The notes below the pieces were generated by a model. The model searched no databases. It saw nothing but the letters and a program-made list of their open reading frames with translations, and was not told where the DNA came from. A program made the translations under genes and the position numbers. DNA of 64,000 nucleotides from Sympetrum striolatum (Eukaryota > Arthropoda > Insecta > Odonata > Libellulidae), in contig OX388351.1 in assembly GCA_947579665.1 (NCBI GenBank), positions 63,000,939 to 63,064,938 on the forward strand, read 5' to 3'. Shown here piece after piece: positions 24,164 through 35,402 of this stretch. How positions within the stretch are numbered: the first letter of the stretch is position 1; each line of letters begins with the position of its first letter.

Positions 24164-24171
24164 GGAGATTC

Positions 24172-25058
24172 TTATGATTACACGTAACGGCGAAGAATTT
24201 AGTCTGAGAAAATTTAACGATAAACTTTGGCAAGCGAGAGAGGTTGTTGGCATACGAACGTCAGAGCAAACTTAAGGTTTCTAAAGGGGATAGCGACAAA
24301 CACGCCATCGGGAGGAAGCGTACAAACGCACGAGCAAACGTCCACGCACGCACCCAAACACACCTTAACCCCCGAAAATCTCGCCTGTCATAGAGACACT
24401 CACGGACGCTTCGAGATTGATGATCTCAACTTCCACGGAGTTCCTCGACTGAGAGAAATGAGGTTCATGTCGGGGTCTTGAGGAACAGGATTATGCCGAC
24501 GAGAGATGGATATGGGCAGAATGTGGGGAAGGAGATGGTGAGAGGAAGAAATGTAGGAATTTCCTTAGAGACGGTGTGGACGCTCAGGAACGAAAGCTGT
24601 CTAGGAAAGTAGAAAATGGAAGTATTTTTAATTAGAGGATACAATTATAGTACTAGTGTATTTAAAGACAATCTGTATGGTTTCGCATATGAAGTATACT
24701 GTATCTCAGAGTAGGTAAACCTGTTATGGTGTATGCGACAGTTACTTATTGTTTTATGCTCTTATTTTTATGAATAACACATATTTGAATGTCAAATTGA
24801 CTATGCTCATTGAAGTATTTTAAACATTTAACTATTGATAGTGAATTTTATGTATTTTTCATGTTTCTTATTATTCTTTTCTCATTATTTTCGGTAGGTT
24901 TGCATAGGTTTTTACCACTTCCCTTCTTTGTGGAAGTTTTCCTGCAGTGGATAAATTTTTTTCATGAGAATGTCTTAGGTTTTTTACATCCACAATCCTT
25001 CTCATAATTTCTCATACTATTTCTTTAAATTGATTGTTTATATATTGTATGGCGATTA
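24172..25058. other. unique sequence, possible 3' UTR of an adjacent retrotransposon
   Basis: About 24200-24620 is GC- and purine-richer, with an 84-codon frame (24227-24481) without recognisable domains. About 24780-25058 is AT-rich and may be 3' UTR of the element ending at 25100. Confidence 0.4.
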
Positions 25059-25100
25059 GTTAGATGGAAGAGGAGACTTTTAGTCTCAATTTCCTCCGAT
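25059..25100 (+). mobile_element. non-LTR retrotransposon 3' end, family T, copy 3
   Basis: TTAGATGGAAGAG leads into hairpin GAGACTTTTAGTCTC (25073-25087, stem GAGAC/GTCTC) and CAATTTCCTCC. Compared with the copy at 62600, one base pair of the stem is changed on both sides. Confidence 0.7.
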
Positions 25101-28100
25101 CCATATATATATGCATTCAAGTGTCTCACTTTCGGTAATTTCATGGGCATCAAATTCAAAGATCTCTATTCAACGCCATCTACTCCACTTCCTCATCGTT
25201 TAGTACGTCATACAGAGTGCAATAATACTATATATATAAAAAGAATCCGACCAAACATATTTCATAAATGATTTCTATAGAACTCAGAAATATGTTGTGC
25301 GTGTGGGTATATTTAAGGATGCATAATAAATTAATTTTAATTAATTTTGCCTCAATTTTCGGCGTATTATTTCTTTACCATATTTTTAATAGCACAAAAT
25401 ATTTACTAATCATATCCATTCAATTTTTTGCATAGGTTTTACCTTATAATTTTCTGATGTAGTTTTTATTCAAAGTATATCGCCTGGTTCTTCCATCAAC
25501 TAACTTATTACACTCAACTTGCTTCATTGCCTCTTTCCAAATTAAAAACCAAAGCCTCTATTGAATCTTTGAGAGAAAAACGTTATTTGATTCTACAGCT
25601 AGCTAAATAAATGATTCTTCAGAAGAACTTTACGGAATAATTTATTCAAATCTTTTACGTAAATTTACATTTCGGAGCTATCTCTCTCACCGAATTTATT
25701 TGTTCCGTGATTCTGGCGTGAAATAAGGATCTATAGCATAAGATAAACATCACAGGAAATATATGATAGTAAAACGTTGGGAAAATGACAGTTGATAAAT
25801 GTTCATCATTTTAAAATGGAAAAGATTTAAAAATTGAGGGGCTGGGCTCAGATTCAAGGTGAATTTTCCCTTCGGTTAGTGGGAGACGTGAATTCGATAG
25901 CGAACAGCCAATTCGTCGATAATCATCCGCGGAACGGTGCCTATCAGACCATTCAAGTTTCACATTTACAGATACCTAATAGTGACACAACCCCGTTGTG
26001 GATCACGAGTCACTCTTGCGGAACAAATTCACGTCCTCCCATTGTTTGATGGCTGCGTCCAAAGCTCTGTAAACATCGACCGTTCTCTGCAGTAATGAAC
26101 TTGCTCGTCGAGGGAACATGGCTCAAGTCCACGGCCACTAGTTTCAGAAAATGAACTCGGTATAGTCTGAAAAAAAATTCATCGTAACTGAACGTATACC
26201 TGGAGGTGTGTGGAAAAATCGCAGAAGTTGTTCTTAGGTTAGATGTATTTGTTGAGTGAGCCATTTTGATGCGTTCAAAAACGCAAAATTTTGATCAAAT
26301 CTGATCTTTTGATAAAATGTTGCCTATTTTACATAGTTTTTATTTTTTTAGCGATGATTGAGGAAAAAAATAGATCAATCAGTTCTTATCTCGGGCTAAT
26401 TCTTAGATTTTGTGAATATTGAAAGATTAAAACGTAATTGAGTTCAAAGTTCGTTTAATAGGCATGAGGCAAGTGCATAAAAATGAATGAATAACTATAT
26501 ATATTATCAAGGAAGAGTCTCACTTAGAAGATAATGCTCACAACTGGTAATTGGATCTTGGGTTCATGTGAATGAAATAAACTGCATTTCAAAACAAAAA
26601 TTGTACCAACTGAATATGAGCTTATGCAAATAAGTAAATCGAAAATAATAAAATCATTTATACAGCGTAGCACATTTAGTTTTCTTCAATCCGTAACTTA
26701 GGAATTTCAAAGCGACTTCTACTCTACTGATCTCACTAAATAATTCATATTTTCGCAGATATATTTTATTTCATATAAGGTACCTTTTTGTAGAATATGT
26801 TCGTTAATAATTTCATTCCTCAATACATTTGCCTCCTCCTATCTTAAGCTCATTTACCTATAAGGAGAGAGTGAAAAATGTTATTTCAATATTCTATTGA
26901 AGTTTACTAGGCTTACGAACAATTGTGGCCGTCTTTTAATTAACAGTGGAGTGCAACTATACCGAAATCCCTTCCTTTACATTTATTGATGTATTCATAT
27001 CGATAAATACATATACAAATCATATGTATATTTATACATACAATATTAACTTCCCCTTTCCTCGCAAATAATAGGTAGGTAGAGCGGCCTCCAATTCACA
27101 CGTTTTCTATTTTTCCCATACTTAATTTTTATCTCACTTTTATCTAGTAGTCATATATGATTTTCCTTCACAGAATAGGATAATTATTTCTTTATCACTA
27201 TAAATTTGTAGGTCTGTATTTACCCAACCTACATTGACGGCGCACTAGTTTCATCCTCTCCTAGAAACCAGATTTCCTCTCTTCTGGACGTAAACGCGTG
27301 ATTTTACTCAAGCCTTACTTATTAACATTGCTGTCAGTGGTGAGTTCTTATTATCAAGTCAAAGAGTCAATTCATAAGGATGAAAAGTAAAGGAATAAAA
27401 TCGACGGAAAGCGAAGGCAAGATGTAAATCAGATTAGGAGTTGATAAAAAATTTGAAGGAAAAAGTGAGTTCGGAAGATGAAAGAGAGTTTGCGATACGC
27501 AGGAGATGACCGGGAGTGAATGGGAGAGAAAGAGATGATACAGAGATGCATAAAACATGAGAGGGAAGAGCAGAAGATGGATGACTGGGAGAAGATAGCG
27601 AGAGTCGGTGGGAGCGCTGAATAAGAAAAGAGATATGAAGGATAGCGCATGGAGGGCCCTCGGACGGACGGTCATTGCCGAATGGGATAAATAAAGGAAT
27701 GGGAAGATACTGTTTTACGAGAGGAGTGAAGATATCTCGTTTGACGCATCAATTGACGTAGCGTGCTTGATTAATGTTCCGTCCGTTATGAAAAATGGGC
27801 TCATAGTTACCAATTAAACGTTATTAATATCGTTTGCGATAGATGTGTATTCTTTCATACATTGATTTTGTTAGCTTTAAATTTGTGAAATTTGATTAGC
27901 TTTATTAATGTGCAATTACGGTTTGCATTCCACCTGAAAATTGAGTTAATTTGGAGATATTTCATGAGTTTTTAGTTATATATTTCACTTTTACATATCT
28001 ATACTTTCTCATTTTTGTTTATATTTAATCTAATAAATAATATTACTTGAATGATATTAATAAAAATAGTTATGCTGTTTTTGTAAGGGAGTAATAAAAA

Positions 28101-28709
28101 TGTCACAATAGCTATATTACCTCGACCAAAATAATTCTTCAATGCAATATTGATTTCTAGCAATACATGCAATACATTTGATTAATTTTATGAATGCAAA
28201 ATTAGGAATTCCGATTTAGATTAAATTAATTCATCCTGGATTGATTTATTATGATGAAAAGACATTGGTGCATGGAAAAATTTTCCTCCGAATTTTACTA
28301 ATGCTTGCCTATCACCTTTATGTTTCTATACTTTCTCATTTTTTCAGTTGTATCATTCTTTATATCTGATTGTTTTTGCATAAAATTACCTCGCACGAAA
28401 ATTCTTTCGTAGAACATAAATTTTGGGCGAAACGTATTAATTATAATTAATCCTATTAACGTAATAGGTTAGCAGTGTAATGTTACATGTGATAACTATG
28501 TTAATTATTTTGGAATAATTATTCTGTAATGAAATGACGGTAGTAATACGGCAATACTTTTTTTCGGAATTTACTCATGTTTATCCATTACTCTTTTTTT
28601 GCACACTTTATCATTTTTACTTACATTTTAGTTGGGTAATTGTTGAGTTTTTTTTAAAGAGTGAAAAAAAAATGCAACTATGTTCCGCTGTGCAAAAGTA
28701 AAAACATGT
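25101..28709. other. AT-rich unique sequence with a purine-skewed tract
   Basis: No gene or repeat recognised. About 27370-27660 is strongly purine-rich on + (GA-rich words such as GGGAGAGAAAGAGATGATAC), which keeps long minus-strand frames (102 and 73 codons) open and rich in Ser, Phe, Leu and Pro. These frames are composition effects. Confidence 0.55.
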
Positions 28710-28930
28710 AAAGAAAGGAAAGTTTTGAAACGGTTGTGTCGGAAAAGGTTTAAAGTATCCAATATCCGTTTTCGTCGGCGTTCCTCTTTTCATTCATCTA
28801 ATTACTCCTGATGAAGAATGCATCGCATTCGAAATACGTATTGAGTGCTATCAAAAAGTGCGGTGTCCTGTGAATGAGAAAAGGACCGCCACCGAAAACG
28901 GCTATTGAAGATTTTAAACGTCTAATACAA
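28710..28930. mobile_element. foldback MITE family M1, copy 4
   Basis: Left arm AAGAAAGGAAAGTTTTGAAA, then GGTTTAAAGTATCCAATATC, CGTTTTCGTCGGCGTTCC. The interior has CGCATTCGAAATACGTATTG and AAAAAGTGCGGTGTCCTGT. Right arm ACCGAAAACGGCTATTGAAG, then ATTTTAAACGTC. The inner ATTCGAAATACGTATTGAG block is shared only with the copy at 45037, suggesting a subfamily. Confidence 0.8.
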
Positions 28931-29008
28931 AAATGGTTAAGAATCTCTCATTTACAAAATGATGGAATTGAAGTTTTACAGGAAAGCGAGCAACTTAATC
29001 CAAGGTTA

Positions 29009-29133
29009 TACAAGAAGTGAAAAATAGTGATTTGGCTGGGACTCAAATCAGAACTCCTACCAAGAGCACCTGCCCGGAAAGTGGGAGACCTGGGTTTAAG
29101 TCCCAGCTAAGTCACAATTTTTTTACTTCTTGT
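29009..29133. mobile_element. tRNA-derived foldback family B, copy 2
   Basis: The clearest palindromic copy. The left arm (29009-29047) is TACAAGAAGTGAAAAATAGT, GATTTGGCTGGGACTCAAA. The right arm (29095-29133) is its inverse with about six mismatches. The right half reads, on +, as the 3' part of a tRNA-like head (GAGCACCTGCCCGGAAAG, then GGGAGACC, then TGGGTTTAAGTCCCAG) and continues into the family body. The left half is the same T-arm and body reversed. The centre is not a full second tRNA, so this is an inverted partial duplication. Confidence 0.7.
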
Positions 29134-32100
29134 AATTTATTATTTCTTTTACCAAGAGAGACATAAAGTATTAAATAGTGAAAAGAATATCTAAGAAAAT
29201 GATTTTAATTATAATTATAATCCTCGACGCTAAAAAGTATGCTTAAACGATTTCAAGATATAAATGAATTAAAGTAGCGAAAAATAAAGAAGTTACTGCC
29301 GCAAATCGGTTCTTTCTTTATCAAAAAAAGTTTGTATAATTCATGAAAGTATGGTTTAATTTATTAATTCAAATGGTCGCTTCTGTAATTTTAAAGTGAA
29401 AAATTCAATGCAAACGAAAGAAGTAGCAATAGTGAAATAATTAAAGCCTTCGTGGCTATGGAATATCCTGGATACCCAAACATACATCTTGATTAGCCAG
29501 CAAAATTTCCCCAAACGGATTGTCTAAATAGCTACGTCAGACTTTTCTTATGTCCATTGTTTCTTGAAAATAAGACGGACCTGCATCTAGTGCTCCATGC
29601 AAGTTCTCCTAGACATACATTTTCTCGTAGTAAATCATCTTTCGCCTTTTTCTTGCGTCAATAAATGTTTAAATAGTCTCGTTTTGTATCTAAAAGTAAA
29701 TATTTTACAAAGGTAAACTTTTGACGTTATCTTATCGCTTCTAATGATCTAGGAACTCGGAAAAGAAAATTATTTAATTTTAGCTCAAAGACATTTTGGT
29801 TAGGAATGAATGAATTTTCCTCGATAAGGTTAGTTGGCATATCAAAAGGTTACTTGGTAAAAATAAGAAATTAAGGAGGATCTTCAGATGTTATTAGAAG
29901 GAAAAGATTGATGTCTTGAGAAGTACTCCCATTGTCTTTCTAGAACAATGATAAATGAGAGGTATACTGTTTCTCGCTATAATAGAGTGAAATCTCAAAA
30001 TCAATTTTTCTTAATTTAAACTAAGCCAAAAAAGAATCACTAAACTAGAGTAGCTCAGTGACTTTTAAGATGTTATTATTTAAAAAAATCTTTCCAAGAA
30101 AAGATCTATTCTAAATGTCTATTCATTATTATAAAGTAGTATAAGGCGAATTTTGTTTTCATCTTCACTGAACTAAGAGATGAAAATTCATGGCTAGCAG
30201 AAATTTAAAACATCGAGTTCATTTTTCAGTTAGTCTTAAGACTCTGTCTCTGATTTCTAATTTTGTTTACAGCTTGCTTTTTTATTTAATTGTTGGTTAC
30301 AAATAAAATAAATAAATGACAAAAAATTAAATGATAAACAGTCAAAGTAAGACAAAATAAATAAAGAAATATTAAGTAATGTATAAAAGATAAAGTTTGT
30401 TTTGATGGCAAAGGCTGTTTGGAGCTGGATAAGCTTTGACATAATTCGTATCTAATAAATACCAGTGAGTTACTTCAATCATACAGAGTTTGAAATCTTT
30501 GTGGAAAAGTTCCTTTTAATAGTATGTTTTCATTCCAACAAAACATTCTTTAAATACAACAGGATTATGATACATTAAAAAGTGATATTTAATTCCTTAT
30601 CAACTTTCAAACTAATTTTTCCCATATAAACTTAGTGCTACATAAGGTGTTTATGAAAACTTCGACACATTTAGCAGCGATATTGTTTCGATTTTGATTG
30701 ATTCATTAATAAACAACTTATTTTATTTTAGTCAGAAATTCAGTCAATTGATGAAAACATAATTTTTTCTCCTATACTTCCACATCTTGTTGCAGCCTGA
30801 TGATCATCTCTGTAGTATGCGTGGCTTGAACATGTATATGTTATTCTTTGAATGAAAGTAACTATTATCAGAACGATGCGATGTGAATTATCGAATCATG
30901 CGATATGTGCGTAAGTAACGACACGATGCTATGGATGCGTTCCCGAGGGATATGGAAAAATTGGGAGTAGTCGAGGGAGAGTATATGGATGGAATCCCTA
31001 AGACAGAAGGGGAAGGGAGGGGGTGGAGGAGGAGAGGGTGAATTTGGAGATCTGCTTCGGGTGAACCCGAACTGACAGTTGGACTGAATGGGAGTGAGAA
31101 ATGGTTCCAATGTTATGACAGCTTGGGATTCGAACTGGATGAAGGGAACACGTGATAATGACTGAATATGGATAATTCATAGGGCGAAACTTTCCCGCTC
31201 GGGGGTGAGAGGACTATTTGAATTCGTACACGTGTCCCACGAGGGTAAGAAGGGATAAGGGACAATGGAGGGTCTTCTGTATCGGCCAATCACATTACTC
31301 GATCTGGAGGGATCCGCGAAGTTCAGTTCGTAGATAAAGAATACGATTGATGGTTGCTCGCATTGCCCAACTTCTCACGCATGTCAAAATCAGGGAGTTA
31401 ATCACAAGAATAATTATTTACTGAGGTAAGCATCAGACGCTTGAAATGAAATGCGATATTAGAATATTCCTCAAAACATTCGTTTTAAGAGGTGCATATA
31501 CTCTTTCAGGAGCGAATTACAGGTAAAAATAGTTTATTTATATAATTTATTTCATTATAAACAAATGATTAATATATCTTTGAGACATTATTAGCATAAA
31601 TAGTTCGATTAATTTTTAAATTATCACAATTTAAATGAAATAACAACAATTTAATTAAATCTATTGGGAATGAGATACTATTACGGAAACACAGATTTAC
31701 GTAAACAATTTTTTGTAACCCCTCAACCTAGGCAGATATTATTAAGATTCACTTAAGCTTACAGATAATTTCAGTCGTAGTACTATTCATAAAAAGCATT
31801 TTTGGGGAGTGGAATGGCTTAAGAAATCACATTAAATACACAGAAATCCTAATATGACAGTTTTATTCGAGAAAACTTCATATAAACCTGTTATGAAAAA
31901 ATGATTACGACTTTAAAAAAAATTGATATAGAACGAATGACATTGATGTATTTTCTATTCTAACACGCAAAAAAAGGTGAAAAATTTCCAAAACTGTAAA
32001 CTCCTTTTAGTCACTTTTAATTAAAAAATATTAGCTATGAATGATAATCATTTCTAAGCTGACGTTATTTCTGTTGCAACAGATAGACAGTTATCCATGG

Positions 32101-32500
32101 ATAACCCAATTGTCTGTATTAACTTCCATATCTTCACATTTTTAACTCACGAGAGTTAGGTATTCTTCATTTGGTAGTAATACCAAATGATGAATATTAG
32201 AATTAATAATATTTCTCACTTGAAACATTACCTAATTTAGGTAATACCCAACTTATCCTTCTCTATGAGTTTATTAAATACAATTTGTTTTTATGAACCT
32301 AGCATTAAATGCTACGCATTAATATAAATCTGAAATTACGTTTAATTTACCAAACGGAATTTGATGGTTCTAATTTCATGATTCTTACAAAAGGCTCACT
32401 TTGAGAGTATTATCCTAACAAAATGCAGCTCATCCATAAAAATATTTTTAAGCTATCTCCCTTATACCTTTTTGTCAAAAAGTACACAACTCTGAAGCAT
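29134..32500. other. AT-rich unique sequence
   Basis: No gene recognised. About 30860-31330 is GC-richer and purine-skewed, with overlapping minus-strand frames (60-80 codons) lacking any domain. The rest is simple AT-rich DNA. Confidence 0.55.
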
Positions 32501-32575
32501 TTTAGATTTAGATTTAGATATATACCCCGCGAGCCGCCAGAGGCGTATGGCAGGGGGTGTAATACACCACCATTA
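32501..32575 (-). mobile_element. non-LTR retrotransposon 3' end with TAAATC-type tail
   Basis: On the minus strand, CACCCCCTGCCATACGCC, then a hairpin CGCC-TCT-GGCG (32535-32545), then GGCTCGCGGGGTATATATC and a short tandem tail of TCTAAA units (32501-32520 on +). A TGCC...GGTGGCTCGCGGAGTA-type terminus followed by a simple hexamer tail is, as I recall, common at the 3' ends of insect Jockey/R1-like elements. No coding part is kept. Confidence 0.6.
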
Positions 32576-34560
32576 TTCATTTTGAGTTATACCAGGATCT
32601 AAGTCACTGATTTCTTCAAGTTCCTCCAAAGATGCATCTCAGAACTCCGCCAATGTCTCAATGACAGCAATAACAACGGTGAACTCACCGTCTTATTAAA
32701 ATATTTAATCTTATACTCGTAGTGTAAAATCTTTGTTCAACAGAAGTCTTTCGAATAGAAGCTTCCATTTCAGCAAGGAAATGAGTATTCAGATGTTAAG
32801 GAAAGGAAAATTATTATTGATGTTCTACCCGTTTTCTCTCGAAGATTCACCAAGAGAGAGTATTTGCTTAAAAATACCCTGGTTATCCTTTCCTCCATCC
32901 TAGATTTCCTCAACAGTAACCTCAGTGAAAGAGAAAGGCACATAGGAGTCATAAAGATTAACATCTTTCGCGCTATTCCTTTCGTTATTTTATATCTCTG
33001 TCGTCCCTAATATTATTCTATCGCTACTAAAAGTTAAGGAGAGGCTTTCAAATCCCACTTGGGAAATGTGTCCAAACTTCCATTAAGTCGATAGGCGTAA
33101 AATAATCTCGGAAACGAATATTTTGAGATTGCCTTTCTTTATTTGTCTTCCGCTAACCTCAAATCTCACTCAACTCATCAGCAAATTGTTACGTTTTAAC
33201 ACTTTTTAATCCGCATTCAGCAAGCTTCCTTTGGGTCACTCCGATGAATTTTAATTAAAAAACCGTCTATGTAATCCTTATTCCTTTGGCTCTATGTATC
33301 TTTATATACAGTTCATATATTCTTGAACTTATTTGTAGTCGTAACTCGTTTTATGCAAACTCAACATTACATGAGGTTACCTTAACTACTAAAACTTCAT
33401 ATTTTCCTTGATATCTTGAATTATTTAGACACCTATAGAATATATCTCGAAGTTATACTCGATTACACTATACATTTCTTTTGAGTCGCACAGTTCTTAA
33501 AATATTCAAATCTTACTGATGTACTCTTCGAAACTGGTCACTGAATAAAATAAGATAGAGAGCATTGTAGGAAACTGTTTCCAACGTAAAGAATGAAATA
33601 TTAAAAAAATACCTTTACCACTATATATTTTATTTTTTAATCATGGTTTCACCGCCTCAAGTTAGCATTAGTGAAGGAGGGAGTATAGTATTAGTATTAT
33701 GAATAAAGTTTATATTATTTTTCTCACGAATTATTAGGCCTAAAAATAAGCGAAACAAATGTATTTACGTGAAAAAGTGAATTTAATATATTTCCGGATC
33801 ACAATATAAAAATAATTACTCTTTCTCACACTGCGGAAGCATATAAATAGATTGCACCAAGTCGAAGATCTTTCACCTCATTCGATGTTACCTCAGACTC
33901 ATTTCTTCCTTTTTTTAGAAAGTCATTAATAAAATTGGTTTCTAAATCTTGCGGCGAATTCCAGCTTTCGTCTGAAACCAAATACAATTACCTGGATCTT
34001 CTTATTCTATTTTTCCTCTATCTGATCATTGTATTCCCTTCTCCAGAACTTTGCACAACCTCTTCCGCTCCGCAATATTGAGCGAGAGGTCGAATAAGAA
34101 TCCTCATCTATTCTTCATTCCTCATAATCGCTGCGTTATGGAGATGCGAGTTCTTCGAAAGTTGTACGGACGCGGAAGGAGATAAGCACGGGCTGAGTCA
34201 CTTCTTTTTTAAAGAGTGGGTTATGCGCTGCAGAAAAAGGTAAAATGAAGGGATTTGCGTCTGGGACTCCGGAGATGTTAAATTCCGAAGCAATAAGAAA
34301 TTGAGGAGATGGAAATTGAGAGGTATGGAAAGTTATTCTCTTGGTTCATCCCAGGAATACTTTAGCGTTTCTATTTCTCGTCGACAAAGTTTCTGCCCGA
34401 GAGTTCCGCTCCGCAATTAAATATTAGATTGGCTCCGAGAGATGCGTTAATCCAATTCCCCGGAAAAGGAAACCAGATTATCCTGAGGATATGGAAAATC
34501 ATGCCTAACAGTTAATCTGTGACAATCTCTGACTAGGCTTTCTAAATTTTAATATGATGT
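32576..34560. other. unique sequence, nothing recognised
   Basis: AT-rich, with GC-richer patches at about 34010-34480 that keep no substantial open frame. No supported feature. Confidence 0.55.
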
Positions 34561-34800
34561 TTTAAATCCCAAGGAAGAATAGAATTGAAAAAAGTCCGAC
34601 AGGACCGGGAATCGAACTCGGGTCTCCCGATAGGCGGTGAGGTGCTCTGTCCGTTGAGCTATCCCGCCGGAACTGACCGGCAATCGGGAGACCCGGGTTC
34701 GATTCCCGGTCCCGTCGGACATTTTTCAAGTCTATCTTTCTCATGTGATTTATCCTGGCTGCACGCCATTTCGTGCAAATAACCTTTACCTGCTTTCCTT
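34561..34800. mobile_element. tRNA-derived foldback family A, copy 3 (best preserved)
   Basis: A long near-perfect foldback. The left arm, AAATCCCAAGGAAGAATAG, then TTGAAAAAAGTCCGACAGG, then ACCGGGAATCGAACTCGGG, is mirrored on the right by CCCGGGTTCGATTCCCGG, TCCCGTCGGACATTTTTCAA, then GTCTATCTTTC. The left half holds a complete tRNA-like head on the minus strand. The right half holds only the tRNA 3' half, followed by the family tail (GGCTGCACGCCATTTCGTGC and AACCTTTACC), which also occurs at 1, 35027 and 57061. Confidence 0.75.
34598..34668 (-). repeat. tRNA-like head of family A (71 nt), not a working tRNA
   Basis: On the minus strand, GGCGGGATAGCTCAACGGAC, then AGAGCACCTCACCGCCTATC, ending TTCGATTCCCGGTCCTGTC. 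The acceptor strands GGCGGGA and TCCTGTC pair throughout if G-U pairs are allowed, and the D stem GCTC/GAGC is intact. A and B boxes for RNA polymerase III match consensus (TAGCTCAACGG, GAGTTCGATTC). The anticodon stem pairs poorly and position 33 would be C instead of U, so decoding is unlikely. It reads as a polymerase III promoter head of a SINE-like element. Confidence 0.6.
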
Positions 34801-35026
34801 TATGTTTTAAAGTGAGTTTTATGTTAATTAAATTTGTTAAATTAAGCTTGCAGGCGACAAAAAGTAATTCAGGATCTATATGTGGCCTTCTATAAAGACA
34901 TGCAATAAGAAATTCTTAAGAAACACCTTTAAAATTTAATACAGTAATTGAAATTATTAAAAATTATTATGTTTTTTTAAGTTGTAGTTCTCTTCAAATT
35001 AAGAACGTTTTATGCATCCTTTTAAT

Positions 35027-35105
35027 CCCAAGGATTGCGATTTTTCGTGGGTGCACGCCCTTATGTGCAAAGTACCTTAACCCTTTCCTTGTGTGTTGAG
35101 TGCAT
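35027..35105 (+). repeat. tRNA-derived family A, tail fragment
   Basis: ATCCCAAGGATTGCGATTTT, GTGGGTGCACGCCCTTATGT and GCAAAGTACCTTAACCC match the tail in the copies at 1 and 57061. No tRNA-like head is attached. It lies about 230 bases after the tail of the copy at 34561. Confidence 0.65.
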
Positions 35106-35210
35106 CCTTTTAAATTAAAATTCCCAATTGGTTCACTGTCATAAGATGAAAAAGTGTTATTCTACGTTTTTTTCTCATAAATTACAATATTGTACACCAA
35201 TAATTAACCA

Positions 35211-35402
35211 TCTTATATAACAACCACAAATATGTATATATTTATTCATCCAATGTCAGTAACTCCCGTAAGAAATGCATGAGAGAAATATTCGAACATT
35301 AATTTCATGGACTTTCCGGCGTGATAGGATTATAAATTTTTGGGAGTCACTAAAAGTCCAAAATAGTATAACATAGTGATATTTTTTGCCCAAAGTATCC
35401 TT
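35211..35402 (+). repeat. dispersed repeat R1, copy 2
   Basis: Matches 7739-7952: TTTATTCATCC, ATGTCAGTAACTCCCGTAAG, GTGATAGGATTATAAATTTT and CAAAGTATCCTT in the same order. The hairpin of the first copy is broken here. Similarity fades after about 35402. Confidence 0.65.

Noticed and set aside
27367..27675. 102- and 73-codon minus-strand frames
   Set aside because: Ser/Leu/Phe/Pro-rich products of a purine-skewed tract, open in two frames at once.
34562..34782. Frames encoding RESNPGLPI-type peptides on both strands
   Set aside because: These are translations of the tRNA-like T-arm, a well-known artefact of tRNA-derived repeats.
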